A stretch of DNA of 61,109 nucleotides from Candidatus Lustribacter telmatis (GCA_003164045.1 PLRU01000089.1:701-61809); one strand, 5' to 3'; shown: positions 25,710-34,200, counted from the stretch's first letter. Numbers and translations are program-made. The notes: a model not told the origin generated them from the sequence alone.

Positions 25710-26217
25710 CAAGGCCCCGCCTTTAGTACACCCGAAACCCAGCCGGGTGAGGCTCCGCGTGGCTACGCTCGCACTCGTGCTCGGCTCGCTCTTTGGGTGC
25801 AGTCAGGGAGGCTATTTGCCCGGCGGCCCGCACGCGCTACCGGCCGGCCAGCTCAGCTCGCTCGTCGAGGACGCGGCGCGCTTCTACGGCGTGAAGCCGA
25901 CCCTCGTCTCGGCCGTCATCGACGCCGAGTCGCACGGCGATCCGGCCGCCATCAGCCGCGCCGGAGCGATGGGGCTCATGCAGTTGATGCCCGCGACCAG
26001 CTCGCAGTACGGCGTCGGGAACCCGTTCGATCCGCAAGCGAACGTGGCCGGCGGCGTCCACTACCTGCACGATTTGCTGCATCGCTACCACGGAAACGTG
26101 TCGTTTGCGCTCGCGGCATATAATGCCGGACCCGGACTCGTCGACGCCGTTCACGGCATTCCGGCGATCTCCGAAACGCGCTCGTACGTGGCGCGCATAA
26201 CCGCCGCTCTGCGCTAA
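25684..26217 (+). CDS. Lytic transglycosylase lipoprotein, SLT domain
   Basis: Up to 177 residues. A lipobox (LVLGSLFGC) indicates a lipoprotein. The soluble lytic transglycosylase domain has the catalytic glutamate in VIDAESHGDPAAISRAGA, the GLMQLMPAT motif and the AAYNAGPG motif. It cuts the peptidoglycan glycan strand to form 1,6-anhydro ends. The ATG at 25684 overlaps the peptidase gene by 26 bases; a GTG at 25747 would give a shorter, more usual lipoprotein signal. Its TAA overlaps the ATG of the LptF/G gene. Confidence 0.87.
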   Translation: MQRPSRLASKAPPLVHPKPSRVRLRVATLALVLGSLFGCSQGGYLPGGPHALPAGQLSSLVEDAARFYGVKPTLVSAVIDAESHGDPAAISRAGAMGLMQLMPATSSQYGVGNPFDPQANVAGGVHYLHDLLHRYHGNVSFALAAYNAGPGLVDAVHGIPAISETRSYVARITAALR

Positions 26218-27380
26218 TGGCGGCGGCTCCGAGCGTCGACCGCGGCGCGTTTGCCCGCAGCCTGTTCCCGCGGTGGCGCTTGCCGATTCTCGACGCGTAC
26301 ATCATGCGCGAATTCGCCGGACCGTTCGCCTTCGGCCTGGGCGCGGTGTACGTGTTCTGGTTTGCGAACATCTTCGTGCTCGCCGCCGACTACCTCATCA
26401 ACAAGGGCGCGCCGGTCTTTCTGATCCTGCGCTTCCTCGTCGCGCGCATGCCGCAGGCGACGCCGATGGCGTTTCCGTTCGCGTGTCTGTTCGGCGCGCT
26501 GCTCGCCTTCGGCCGGCTGGCTGCCGACAACGAGATCACGGCGCTGCGCACCTCGGGCGTGTCGTTTCTGAGAATCTGCCGCACCCCGCTGCTGCTGGGC
26601 ATCGCAATGTTCCTGATTTCATTCACCGTCAACGAAAAGATCGCGCCCGGCGCCGTCGATGTCTCGACCCGCACGTTCTACCAAATCATCTACCGCACCG
26701 CGACGCTGCCGATCGAGCCCCACATCTTCCGCACGGATCCCGCCACCGGCAAGACGTTCTACATCGATTCCGTCGAGTTCGACGGCAAAACGATGGACAA
26801 CGTGATGATCTTCGAGCAGAGCAAAGGCTCGCCGTTCCTCGACGTCACCACCGCCCGCAAGGCGACGATTGAAAACGGGCTCATCGTTTTACAAGGCGCA
26901 ATCCAGACTCGCGTGTTACCCAATGGAACAGTGCAGACGTTGACCATTGCCGCGCGCGATATCACCGTTCCGCTGCCGCTCGGCGACAGCGGTGAGAAGT
27001 TCCTCAGCCAAGCGTACAACGATCCCTACGCGATGGACGCCAAGCGTCTGAGCGACCAGATCGCCTTTCGCAAGCTGACCGGCACCGGCGGCAGCGACCT
27101 CGCGGGCCTCGAGATCACGCTCGCCCAGAAATACGCGCTGCCGTTCGCATCGTTCATCGCGGTGCTGATCGCGCTGCCGCTCGCGGTGCGCTTCGGCAAG
27201 AAGGGCCGCACGCTGGGCATCGCCCTTTCGGTCGTGGTGCTCTTCATCTACTACATTCTCGGTGCCGTCGGCGCGGCGTTCGGGAAAAACGGCGCGCTGA
27301 CGCCGTGGATCGCCGTGTGGCTGCCGAACGTTATCGTGGCGGCCGGCGGCGGTTACTTGATCCTCAAAGAAGACCGTTAG
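26217..27380 (+). CDS. LptF/LptG-family LPS export permease
   Basis: 387 residues of the YjgP/YjgQ family: N-terminal helices (ILDAYIMREFAGPFAFGLGAVY), a periplasmic beta-jellyroll middle (about residues 150-270) and three C-terminal helices with the YALPFASFIAVLIALPLAVR segment. These permeases form the LptB2FG transporter that extracts lipopolysaccharide from the inner membrane. Only one such gene is present here, so it may homodimerise or pair with a product encoded elsewhere. The ATG overlaps the previous stop (TAATG) and its own TAG overlaps the GTG of the LptD-like gene. Confidence 0.87.
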   Translation: MAAAPSVDRGAFARSLFPRWRLPILDAYIMREFAGPFAFGLGAVYVFWFANIFVLAADYLINKGAPVFLILRFLVARMPQATPMAFPFACLFGALLAFGRLAADNEITALRTSGVSFLRICRTPLLLGIAMFLISFTVNEKIAPGAVDVSTRTFYQIIYRTATLPIEPHIFRTDPATGKTFYIDSVEFDGKTMDNVMIFEQSKGSPFLDVTTARKATIENGLIVLQGAIQTRVLPNGTVQTLTIAARDITVPLPLGDSGEKFLSQAYNDPYAMDAKRLSDQIAFRKLTGTGGSDLAGLEITLAQKYALPFASFIAVLIALPLAVRFGKKGRTLGIALSVVVLFIYYILGAVGAAFGKNGALTPWIAVWLPNVIVAAGGGYLILKEDR

Positions 27381-29923
27381 TGCGGCGTTTCCTCGCCGTT
27401 GCGGTCGCGGTAACGCTGATCGCAGGTACGGTACTTCCGGCGCAAGCGGCCGCTCCTTCGATCACAACGTCCGCCGGCCAAGCGCACGCGCTGCAGATGC
27501 TCAATACGCCGTGTCTGCCGATGCCGGCGAGCATCGCGCAAGCGGGCGCGGCGCCCACGCCGGTCGGCGATGACGAGGACGAGGGCGCAACGCCGTCACC
27601 AACGCCGTCGCCGTCGATCAGTCCGGGTGCGCCCGTCCCGTTGCCGATCATTCCGAACGGCCCGGGCGTCCTGATGCCGCCGCCTTTGCCGAGCACGTCG
27701 CCGCGTGTCACGCCGCCGCCGTTGCCCACGCCGACGCCGACGCCGCTGGCGTCGAGCGGACCGATCTATCTCGTGCCCGCCCCGGCGCCCACGCCGACCG
27801 GCACCCCGACGCCGTCGCCCACGGCCGGCCCGATCCAGGCCGGTACGCGCGCCACGCCCTCGCCGAGCCCCGCGCCCTCACCCGGCGAGACGCTCGGGCC
27901 CAGCGACTACGCGATTCTCGGCGACACGCTGATCGGAAATCGCACGCCGGGGCAGCCCTTCGATCTCGACGGACACGTCAACATCATCTATCAGGACGGC
28001 ATCCTCGTCGGCGATCACGCGCATTATGACGGCACGCGGTACATCGACGTCACCGGCCACACGTTCATCCAAAATCACGCCGGCGATTCGACGCTCACCG
28101 CCGACTCGATCCGTTTCGACACGCTTACCCAGCACGCGCAGCTGATCAACGGCCGCGGCGTCACCTCACAGGGCGTCGACCACGGCCGGCTGCACTTCAA
28201 CGCGCAGAACATGGACACGCGCCCCGACGGCTTCACGCACGGCACGCACGCATCGATGACGACCTGCGAAAACCCGCACGGCGGCTACCATCTCGAATCG
28301 AAGACGCTCGACATCACCCCCGGCGACAAAGCGATCGCGCGCAGCGTCACGGTCTTCCTCGGGCCGCTCGCCGTGTTCTTTATCCCGCTGTTGATCATCC
28401 CGTTGCGGCGCGATCAGATCCCCGGCGTGCGCAAAACCGGCTTCATCCCGCTGATCGGCTATTCCGACGCGGAGGGCTTCTACGTCAAAGCGCGCATCGG
28501 TTTCGGCACGAGCAATCAGTATTATGGGTACTACCGCGTCGAGTATTACACCAAAATCGGCTACGGTCTGGGGTACGTTGCATCGTTCCGGCGCAAAGAC
28601 GGCAAACGTTCGATCGACGTCGATGTGTTCCGATTGCACAGCAAGATCGATGGTTCGGATTCGTGGAACGCCGATTTCAAGGATCAGGAGATCATCTCGC
28701 CCGCACTGCGCGCGACCGCGAGCTTCACCTATCAGGCCGACTACGGCCCGCTGATCTCGCTGCCGGCCAACGAGTCGCTGGCGCTCGGACTGACCAAGGC
28801 GACCGGTAAGGACACCGAAAATTATAGCTTCTCGCGCCAATCGACCGGCGGCCAGAACACAACGAATAACTACGGCATCAGCGACACGTACACGTTCTCA
28901 CCGAAGCTGAGCAACGCGGTCACTTCATCGTACACCGACAACACCAGCAATTTCTCCGGCATCACGAGCGAAAACAGCACGCTGCATTTTAACGACGATA
29001 TGCACCTCACCGGAAACACCGTCGACTACGATATGATCGTCGATCGCTACGATGCATCGACGCCCAACGGCGTCAACAAGCTGCCCGAGCTTTTGGTGCG
29101 GCCGCACGGCTCGCTCTTTCCGCACTTGCTCGGCGGCATTCCAAACACCGCGACGTTCACGATCGGCGAGTACAGCGATCCGGTCGCGGCGCTGGCCACC
29201 GGGCGCGCCGAAGCCCAGCTGAATTTCGGACCGGCGCTCTACCACTTGCTGGTCGGCGATCTCAGTGCCACGCTCAATATCCGCCAAGACGCGTACGGCA
29301 CCGGCGACATGAAAGCGCAGGTTGAGCAACAGATCAACCTCACGACGCCGATCGGCAATCACTTCGACAACATCCTCAGCTACAGCAACCAGCACGTCAA
29401 CGGCCTCGGCAACGAACCGTTCTCGTTCGACACGATCGGCGGCGCGAACAAGAACCTCCAAGAAGTGTTCAAGATGTATAACGGCGACGTGTACGCGTTC
29501 TCGCTGCAAACCGGCACGTCGTTCAACATGATGGCCCAGCCCGTTGCCTACCAATTACTGATGCGTCCCTCGCCCCTGTCCTCGCTGACGCTGAGCGGCA
29601 ATTTTACGCCCGGTTCGGGCTACGGCTTCGATCGCACGAACGTGCAGATCATCACGCCGTTCGGCCGGGGTGCAGACATCCAGTTCGCGACGTTCGTCGA
29701 TTGGAAAAACCACATGCGGCTGGAGAGCAAGAACATCTACTTGCGCCGCGTTATCGGCGATTGCTATGAGGTTCGCGTCTCCTACAACGAGGATCTCAAG
29801 ACGGTGGCGGTCACCCTCGACATCCTAGCCTTCCCCTCGCAGGGCCTGAACTTCGGCGTCGGCCAGCAAAACAGCTCGATCGTACCCACATCCTTCGCCA
29901 CGAGCCAATTCTTCGGCCAGTAA
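27380..29923 (+). CDS. LptD/OstA-like outer-membrane LPS assembly protein
   Basis: 847 residues. A signal peptide (RFLAVAVAVTLIAGTVLPAQA) is followed by about 130 residues of Pro/Thr/Ser-rich low complexity, then an OstA/LptA-like beta-jellyroll (LDGHVNIIYQDGILVGDHA, LTADSIRFDTLTQHAQLI) and a large C-terminal beta-barrel region (about 300-847) rich in alternating polar and aromatic strands. It receives lipopolysaccharide from the Lpt bridge and inserts it into the outer leaflet. The GTG at 27380 shares a base with the LptF/G stop. The long linker at the N-terminus is unusual for LptD, and overall similarity is modest. Confidence 0.78.
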   Translation: MRRFLAVAVAVTLIAGTVLPAQAAAPSITTSAGQAHALQMLNTPCLPMPASIAQAGAAPTPVGDDEDEGATPSPTPSPSISPGAPVPLPIIPNGPGVLMPPPLPSTSPRVTPPPLPTPTPTPLASSGPIYLVPAPAPTPTGTPTPSPTAGPIQAGTRATPSPSPAPSPGETLGPSDYAILGDTLIGNRTPGQPFDLDGHVNIIYQDGILVGDHAHYDGTRYIDVTGHTFIQNHAGDSTLTADSIRFDTLTQHAQLINGRGVTSQGVDHGRLHFNAQNMDTRPDGFTHGTHASMTTCENPHGGYHLESKTLDITPGDKAIARSVTVFLGPLAVFFIPLLIIPLRRDQIPGVRKTGFIPLIGYSDAEGFYVKARIGFGTSNQYYGYYRVEYYTKIGYGLGYVASFRRKDGKRSIDVDVFRLHSKIDGSDSWNADFKDQEIISPALRATASFTYQADYGPLISLPANESLALGLTKATGKDTENYSFSRQSTGGQNTTNNYGISDTYTFSPKLSNAVTSSYTDNTSNFSGITSENSTLHFNDDMHLTGNTVDYDMIVDRYDASTPNGVNKLPELLVRPHGSLFPHLLGGIPNTATFTIGEYSDPVAALATGRAEAQLNFGPALYHLLVGDLSATLNIRQDAYGTGDMKAQVEQQINLTTPIGNHFDNILSYSNQHVNGLGNEPFSFDTIGGANKNLQEVFKMYNGDVYAFSLQTGTSFNMMAQPVAYQLLMRPSPLSSLTLSGNFTPGSGYGFDRTNVQIITPFGRGADIQFATFVDWKNHMRLESKNIYLRRVIGDCYEVRVSYNEDLKTVAVTLDILAFPSQGLNFGVGQQNSSIVPTSFATSQFFGQ

Positions 29924-29925
29924 CC

Positions 29926-30017
29926 CCCCTTCTGTCATCCCGAGCGTAGTCGAGGGACAGCCACCAAAATTGACGATTGAGGCGGTCCCTCGACTACGCT
30001 CGGGATGACAGAAGGGG
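29926..30017. repeat. 33-base perfect inverted repeat
   Basis: Left arm 29926-29958 and right arm 29985-30017 are perfectly complementary over 33 bases around a 26-base loop. Each arm carries the core TCATCCCGAGCGTAGTCGAG or its complement. It sits three bases after the LptD-like stop and before the metallothionein-like gene. It can fold as a very stable hairpin and may end or protect the upstream transcript. Perfect identity of the arms suggests recent formation or mobility, as for REP/MITE-type elements. No terminal direct repeat is evident. Confidence 0.9.
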
Positions 30018-30039
30018 ACTAATTGGGTATACATCGGCC

Positions 30040-30207
30040 ATGAGTACGATGACGCAGTCTTGCGAATACGAACTTTGCAATTGCTCGGTCACGGGCGAGA
30101 CCGAAGGCGCGGCCTACTGTTCGGACACGTGCCGTGCGCGCGATACGAGCGATGAGGAAATGGAAACGGCCTGCGAGTGCGGCCACCCGCCCTGCGACGA
30201 AAGTTGA
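30040..30207 (+). CDS. Small prokaryotic metallothionein-like protein
   Basis: A 55-residue acidic protein with nine cysteines. The arrangement (CEYELCNCSV, then YCSDTCRA, then CECGHPPC) matches the cyanobacterial SmtA/prokaryotic metallothionein pattern of an N-terminal cysteine cluster, a central zinc-finger-like YC-x3-C, and a C-terminal Cys-His cluster. It should bind zinc or cadmium through thiolates in the cytoplasm. The ATG at 30040 follows the 33-base inverted repeat. It is short, but cysteine placement is too regular for chance. Confidence 0.78.
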   Translation: MSTMTQSCEYELCNCSVTGETEGAAYCSDTCRARDTSDEEMETACECGHPPCDES

Positions 30208-30245
30208 CCATTCCTCTAGGATTCGCGGAACGTGAATCCACTAAA

Positions 30246-30974
30246 TCATGGTTCGTTAATTATTTCGACGGCGACGATCTGGGCGTTGGGGTTCGTCACC
30301 TGCGTCCCGCCGGCGGCCTTGTTGACGGGATTATCGAACGGTAGGAGCGTGTTCACGATAAAACCGCTGAACGTCGTGTCGGTGATGCCGCCGAAGGCGA
30401 TCGCATCGATCGGCGCGTTGTTCGAATCCGCCGAAAACGCGTTTATCGCCCACAGCGACGACACTCCGGAAAGCAGCGTCGGCGCGGCGCTCGGACTCGG
30501 TGAGGGAACCGGCGTGGGGCTTGCGCTCTGTAGCGGCGTCAGCAGCAGCCGGTTGAAGGTAAACGTGAATTCGTTGCCTGATCCGGAACTATTGGCGTTG
30601 AAGTTGGTGACGAACTGCGGGTTGATCTGCAGCGCCACGGTTTGAAAGCCGCCCGATGCAATCGGGATGACTTGCAAGAGACCGTATTGCGCGCCGCCGA
30701 CTTGCGTGCCGCCGAAAATGAGAATGAACGAGTAGTTCAAGAACGACGTGTTGAGCGTGCTCGCGAGCGGGGTAATGCCGTTTCCGCTCGTATTGAACAC
30801 GATCAGGTAGCGCAGCGTGTTGAAATCCAAGAATCCGGCGACGCGGTAGCGAACGAACATATCTCCGGAGGGCACTAGTCCGCCGTTCGAACCGGTCTTG
30901 GGAACTGTGACGATTCGCCCGCAAGCCGCCGCTGCCATCGACGCCGTAAGTAAGGCAAATCCCGCTCGTCGCAT
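30246..30974 (-). CDS. Hypothetical lipoprotein with Pro/Ser-rich linker
   Basis: About 242 residues. The ATG at 30974 is favoured by a GGAGACG ribosome-binding sequence and starts a lipoprotein signal (RRAGFALLTASMAAAAC). The mature protein is beta-rich (FVRYRVAGFLDFNTLRYLIVF, YSFILIFGGTQVGG) with a Pro/Ser/Ala linker (SPTPVPSPSPSAAP) near residues 160-175. No family is recognised. It is divergent from the Lnt gene, whose product would acylate such lipoproteins. Confidence 0.62.
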   Translation of the reverse strand: MRRAGFALLTASMAAAACGRIVTVPKTGSNGGLVPSGDMFVRYRVAGFLDFNTLRYLIVFNTSGNGITPLASTLNTSFLNYSFILIFGGTQVGGAQYGLLQVIPIASGGFQTVALQINPQFVTNFNANSSGSGNEFTFTFNRLLLTPLQSASPTPVPSPSPSAAPTLLSGVSSLWAINAFSADSNNAPIDAIAFGGITDTTFSGFIVNTLLPFDNPVNKAAGGTQVTNPNAQIVAVEIINEP

Positions 30975-30978
30975 TTCG

Positions 30979-32454
30979 TTGACGTCTCCTACGGCGCGTG
31001 CCGTCGTGGTTACGGCGTTCTGCGCTTTTGCATTGCACCTCGCCTTCCCGCGTACGGGCGCGTGGTGGGTGATTCCGTTCGCTTTGGCCGCCATGTTCCG
31101 TATTTGGGCTGGGCTGCCGCTGTGGGCTGCTGCCTTGAACGGCTATGTGAGCGGACTCGTCTTCTTCACGCTCTCGTTTTCGTGGTTCGGCGAGACGGCC
31201 GCCGCGCTCGTCGGTCCGCTCGGCTTCGTCATCGACCTCGGTCCGGCACTCGGCGAAGCACTGGCCTTTGCGTTCACCGCACTCGTCGCGTCGCTCGCCG
31301 CGCGGCGCTGCTCGCCGCTGCTGGCGCCGCTCGTTACTGCCGCCGCCTTCACCTCGGCCGAGTGGATGCGCTCCTCAGGCATCGTCGGCGTGCCGTTCGG
31401 GCAGCTGGGATTGCCGCTCATCGATAGCCCGCTGCGGCCGATCGCTGCCTTCGCCGGCGGCTACGGCCTCACGTTTCTCGTCGCCGCCGTCGCAGCGTAC
31501 GCCGGTGCAGCCGCGCTGACCCCACGTCTGCGCCCGGCCGCGGCCGGCGCGATCGTCGCCGCCCTCGCGCTAACGGCCGCTGCGTGGTTGCTGTGGCCCG
31601 CGCGCTCGCTCGCGCCGCCCACGCTGCGCGTCGCCGCGATTCAAGGCAACATCGCACAAGCGATCAAGGCGACGGATGCCGCACGACTGCTCGCGGCGCA
31701 ACGTTATGCCGTGATGACCGAAGCGGTCGCACCACAGCATCCGGCCTTCATCGTGTGGCCGGAGACGGTGATCCTCACCGACATGACGCGCGATACGAGT
31801 GCGCGCGCGGCATTCGGCGCGCTGGCGAAACGCATCGGCATACCGATCTTCGTCGGCACGATCGTCAGCGACGCGCAAGGCCGGCTCTACAACGCATCGG
31901 TCGTGTTCGATCGCACCGGCAACGTCGAAGCGACGATCGCGAAACGGCAGCTGGTTCCGTTTGCGGAATTCTTGCCCGCGCCCGAATGGCTGCGCGCGAT
32001 CCCCGCCGTCAACGAGATCGGCAACTTCACCCAAGGACACGGTCCGCAGATCGATCCGCTCACGCACGCCGGCGTGCTGATTTGCTGGGAATCCGTGTTC
32101 GGCGATATCGCGATCGACACCGTACGCGCCGGCGCAACGTTCCTTACCGTCTCCACCGACGATGCGTGGTTCGGCACGACCGACGGCCCCGCGCAGCACG
32201 CGCAAGCGACGACGCTGCGCGCGGTGGAAACGGGACGCTGGATCGTACGCGCGGCCGCCACCGGCATCAGCGGCATCGTCGCGCCCGACGGCACGTGGCG
32301 CGAACGCAGCGAACTCGCCACACAAACGACGATCGTCGGCAACATCGGCGACCCGGTCGATACCCCCTACACGCACATCGGACCGCAGCCGATCGCTCTC
32401 GCGCTGCTCGCGTTCGTGATTCTCGCGTTGGTTCCATGGCCACGGCGCATCTAG
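30979..32454 (+). CDS. lnt: Apolipoprotein N-acyltransferase
   Basis: About 491 residues: an N-terminal block of six to eight membrane helices, then a nitrilase-type domain in the periplasm. Its catalytic triad residues appear in order as E in VWPETVIL, K in KRQLVPFAEF and C in LICWESVFG. The enzyme transfers a third acyl chain to the lipoprotein N-terminal cysteine, as expected for a diderm. The start is uncertain: TTG 30979 or GTG 31006, both close to the divergent lipoprotein gene. It overlaps the LptC gene by 19 bases. Confidence 0.9.
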   Translation: MTSPTARAVVVTAFCAFALHLAFPRTGAWWVIPFALAAMFRIWAGLPLWAAALNGYVSGLVFFTLSFSWFGETAAALVGPLGFVIDLGPALGEALAFAFTALVASLAARRCSPLLAPLVTAAAFTSAEWMRSSGIVGVPFGQLGLPLIDSPLRPIAAFAGGYGLTFLVAAVAAYAGAAALTPRLRPAAAGAIVAALALTAAAWLLWPARSLAPPTLRVAAIQGNIAQAIKATDAARLLAAQRYAVMTEAVAPQHPAFIVWPETVILTDMTRDTSARAAFGALAKRIGIPIFVGTIVSDAQGRLYNASVVFDRTGNVEATIAKRQLVPFAEFLPAPEWLRAIPAVNEIGNFTQGHGPQIDPLTHAGVLICWESVFGDIAIDTVRAGATFLTVSTDDAWFGTTDGPAQHAQATTLRAVETGRWIVRAAATGISGIVAPDGTWRERSELATQTTIVGNIGDPVDTPYTHIGPQPIALALLAFVILALVPWPRRI

Positions 32455-32981
32455 CGCAGCTGCGCGTCGTCGCAGTGCTCGCGATCGCGGGCATCCTCGC
32501 GTGGGTCGTATGGCAAACGATTCATGCGGGCACCGACATTCCCTCGCAGCGCACGCAGCAGCAGACGCAACTTTCCGGCGGCAGCGCAAACGATAAGCGC
32601 ATCGATGGGAAATCGTGGTCGCTCGATTACGACAACGCGACGCTCTCGCCCGACGGCTCGCTCGCCGAGATCGAACGCGTACACAACGGCGTGATCTTAC
32701 GCGACGGCAAGCCGTACATGCGCATGACGGCCAAACACGTCTCCGCCAATCTCAGCGCGAACGATTTCGTGGTGACCGGTCCCGTATCGTTCAGCGAGAT
32801 CGGCGGTCAGCGGCGCGAGCTCTTCACCGACGAGGCGCACTATACGGGCAACGATCACATGTTGCACCTCGACCACCCGGTCACGATTCACGCCGGCGGG
32901 ATGACGTTCCACGTGGCCACGGCGCTGGTCAATTTCACCACCGGCGCGACGACGCTCGGACGGATCACCGGCTCGCTATAG
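32436..32981 (+). CDS. lptC: LptC/YrbK-like LPS transport protein
   Basis: 181 residues. One N-terminal membrane anchor (VVAVLAIAGILAWVVWQTI) precedes a periplasmic beta-jellyroll domain with repeated strands (RHNG-like VHNGVILRDGKPYMRMTAKHV, VTGPVSFSEI, LHLDHPVTIHAGGMTF). This is the LptC/LptA superfamily fold linking LptFG to LptA. The ATG at 32436 lies within the end of lnt, so they are coupled. With the LptF/G and LptD-like genes 2-5 kb upstream it supplies part of the LPS bridge; I see no separate lptA or lptB in the window. Confidence 0.8.
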   Translation: MATAHLAQLRVVAVLAIAGILAWVVWQTIHAGTDIPSQRTQQQTQLSGGSANDKRIDGKSWSLDYDNATLSPDGSLAEIERVHNGVILRDGKPYMRMTAKHVSANLSANDFVVTGPVSFSEIGGQRRELFTDEAHYTGNDHMLHLDHPVTIHAGGMTFHVATALVNFTTGATTLGRITGSL

Positions 32982-32994
32982 GGAAGAGGCGGGC

Positions 32995-33528
32995 ATGCGT
33001 TTCGTGCGACCCGCCGCCCTCATAGCGGCGCTCTTCTCGTTGACCGCGGTCCCCGTGCAGGCCGAGGGCGTTCCCGGCTTTACGGCCACCGATAAGCCTC
33101 TCATCGAGCAGCGCGGTTTGCCGATGAGCGCGCAAGACGCGATGGAACGCATCACGTTCCACCCGTTCGTGCCCAGCCCGAACTATGCCGAAGTCGCGCT
33201 GCTGCCGGCGCTGCACGGCGACGACAAAGAGAATCCGCAAAACCGCGGCATCGGCTATGAGTACTCGTCGGGCGGCCAGATCTACATTCTTCGCGAGTGG
33301 CCGCTGGCCGGGGCGTCGTTCGACCGCTATCCGAGCATCCCGGCCGAAGGCACATGCTCGACGGGGCACTTCACCGAGGGTACCCCGCAGCACATGCGCG
33401 CGCTAGCGTGGACGACGCCGACGCTGGCGTTTGCGCTTCAGCCGGATATCCCGCAGGGGGGAAATCCCAACCTGAAGCTGTTCCGCAAAGAGTGGGGCCG
33501 GCTCGTCAAGCTCGGCGCCTGCCGGTAA
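32995..33528 (+). CDS. Hypothetical exported protein
   Basis: 177 residues with a clear signal peptide (FVRPAALIAALFSLTAVPVQA, cleavage near AEG). The mature part is Pro- and aromatic-rich with PSPNYAEVALLPALHGDD and a YEYSSGGQIYILREWPL segment, and a cysteine pair (one in EGTCSTGHF, one at the C-terminal GACR) that could form a disulfide. I do not recognise a family. A GAAGAGGCGGG ribosome-binding stretch supports the ATG. It is 13 bases downstream of lptC and abuts the convergent KGG gene. Confidence 0.65.
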   Translation: MRFVRPAALIAALFSLTAVPVQAEGVPGFTATDKPLIEQRGLPMSAQDAMERITFHPFVPSPNYAEVALLPALHGDDKENPQNRGIGYEYSSGGQIYILREWPLAGASFDRYPSIPAEGTCSTGHFTEGTPQHMRALAWTTPTLAFALQPDIPQGGNPNLKLFRKEWGRLVKLGACR

Positions 33529-33885
33529 TTACGGCTTCTTTGCTTCCGCGGCAGCCTTTTCGGCGGCCGCATTTTTGGCATCGGCGATCAGCTTTTTGAC
33601 CTTCTGACCGCCCTTGTGACCGATCTGCTCGTAAAAGTCGGCGCCGTACTTTTCTTTGACGACTCTGCCGCCTTTTTGACCGATCGCTTCGTAGAAGCCG
33701 GCACCGTGACGCTCGCGCGTCGCCTCACCGCCCTTACGGCCGATTTCCTCGTAGAACCCCGACCCGTAACGGTTCCGAACGGTGTCGCCACCCTTCTTCC
33801 CCGCTTCGCGCACGGACATTTCGCCTTCGGGATTTTCGGCTTTCTTAGGCTTCTTCGGTTTCGGCTTTTCCTCGTCGTCCGCCAT
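33529..33885 (-). CDS. KGG-repeat stress protein
   Basis: 118 residues with four KGG units in a roughly 20-residue repeat (GSGFYEEIGRKGGEATRERH, then similar units) after an acidic-lysine lead (EEKPKPKKPKKAENPEGE) and before an Ala/Lys helix. This is the stress-induced KGG repeat family (GsiB-like), hydrophilic proteins induced by desiccation, heat or osmotic stress. A second copy lies 5 bases upstream. The gene ends exactly where the convergent gene at 33528 ends. Confidence 0.85.
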   Translation of the reverse strand: MADDEEKPKPKKPKKAENPEGEMSVREAGKKGGDTVRNRYGSGFYEEIGRKGGEATRERHGAGFYEAIGQKGGRVVKEKYGADFYEQIGHKGGQKVKKLIADAKNAAAEKAAAEAKKP

Positions 33886-33890
33886 GCGGA

Positions 33891-34112
33891 TTACGCGTCG
33901 GCCGGCGTACGCTTGGGCTTCTGCCCGCCCTTGGCACCGATCTCTTCATAGAACGTAGGGCCGTACTTGCTCTTGGTCGCCTCGCCGCCCTTACGACCGA
34001 TTGCTTCGTAGAACTCAGAGCCGTATTTTTCTTTAACGCGGTCGCCGCCGCGCTTGCCGGCCTCGCGGACGCTCATCCCACCGCCGTTGGAGTTGTTGTC
34101 AGGTGTAGACAT
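33891..34112 (-). CDS. KGG-repeat stress protein, short form
   Basis: 73 residues with repeats REAGKRGGDRVKEKYGSEFY, then IGRKGGEATKSKYG and IGAKGGQK. Similar to the downstream gene, from which it probably arose by tandem duplication. It opens the two-gene unit. Highly charged and without hydrophobic core, as expected for a hydrophilin. The 88 bases between its start and the D-aminoacylase-like gene must hold both divergent promoters. Confidence 0.83.
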   Translation of the reverse strand: MSTPDNNSNGGGMSVREAGKRGGDRVKEKYGSEFYEAIGRKGGEATKSKYGPTFYEEIGAKGGQKPKRTPADA

Positions 34113-34200
34113 GATCTGACCCGTATCCCCTCTAAAACCTTGGCTTGCGCGGCTCTCGCTAGCGCGGTCTCCCCGTACCCGGCGAAGGCTAGGCTAAACG

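Noticed and set aside
27570..27900. CCGACGCC-type repeats resembling a minisatellite
   Set aside because: This is the Pro/Thr/Ser linker of the LptD-like protein; it stays in frame and varies in unit.
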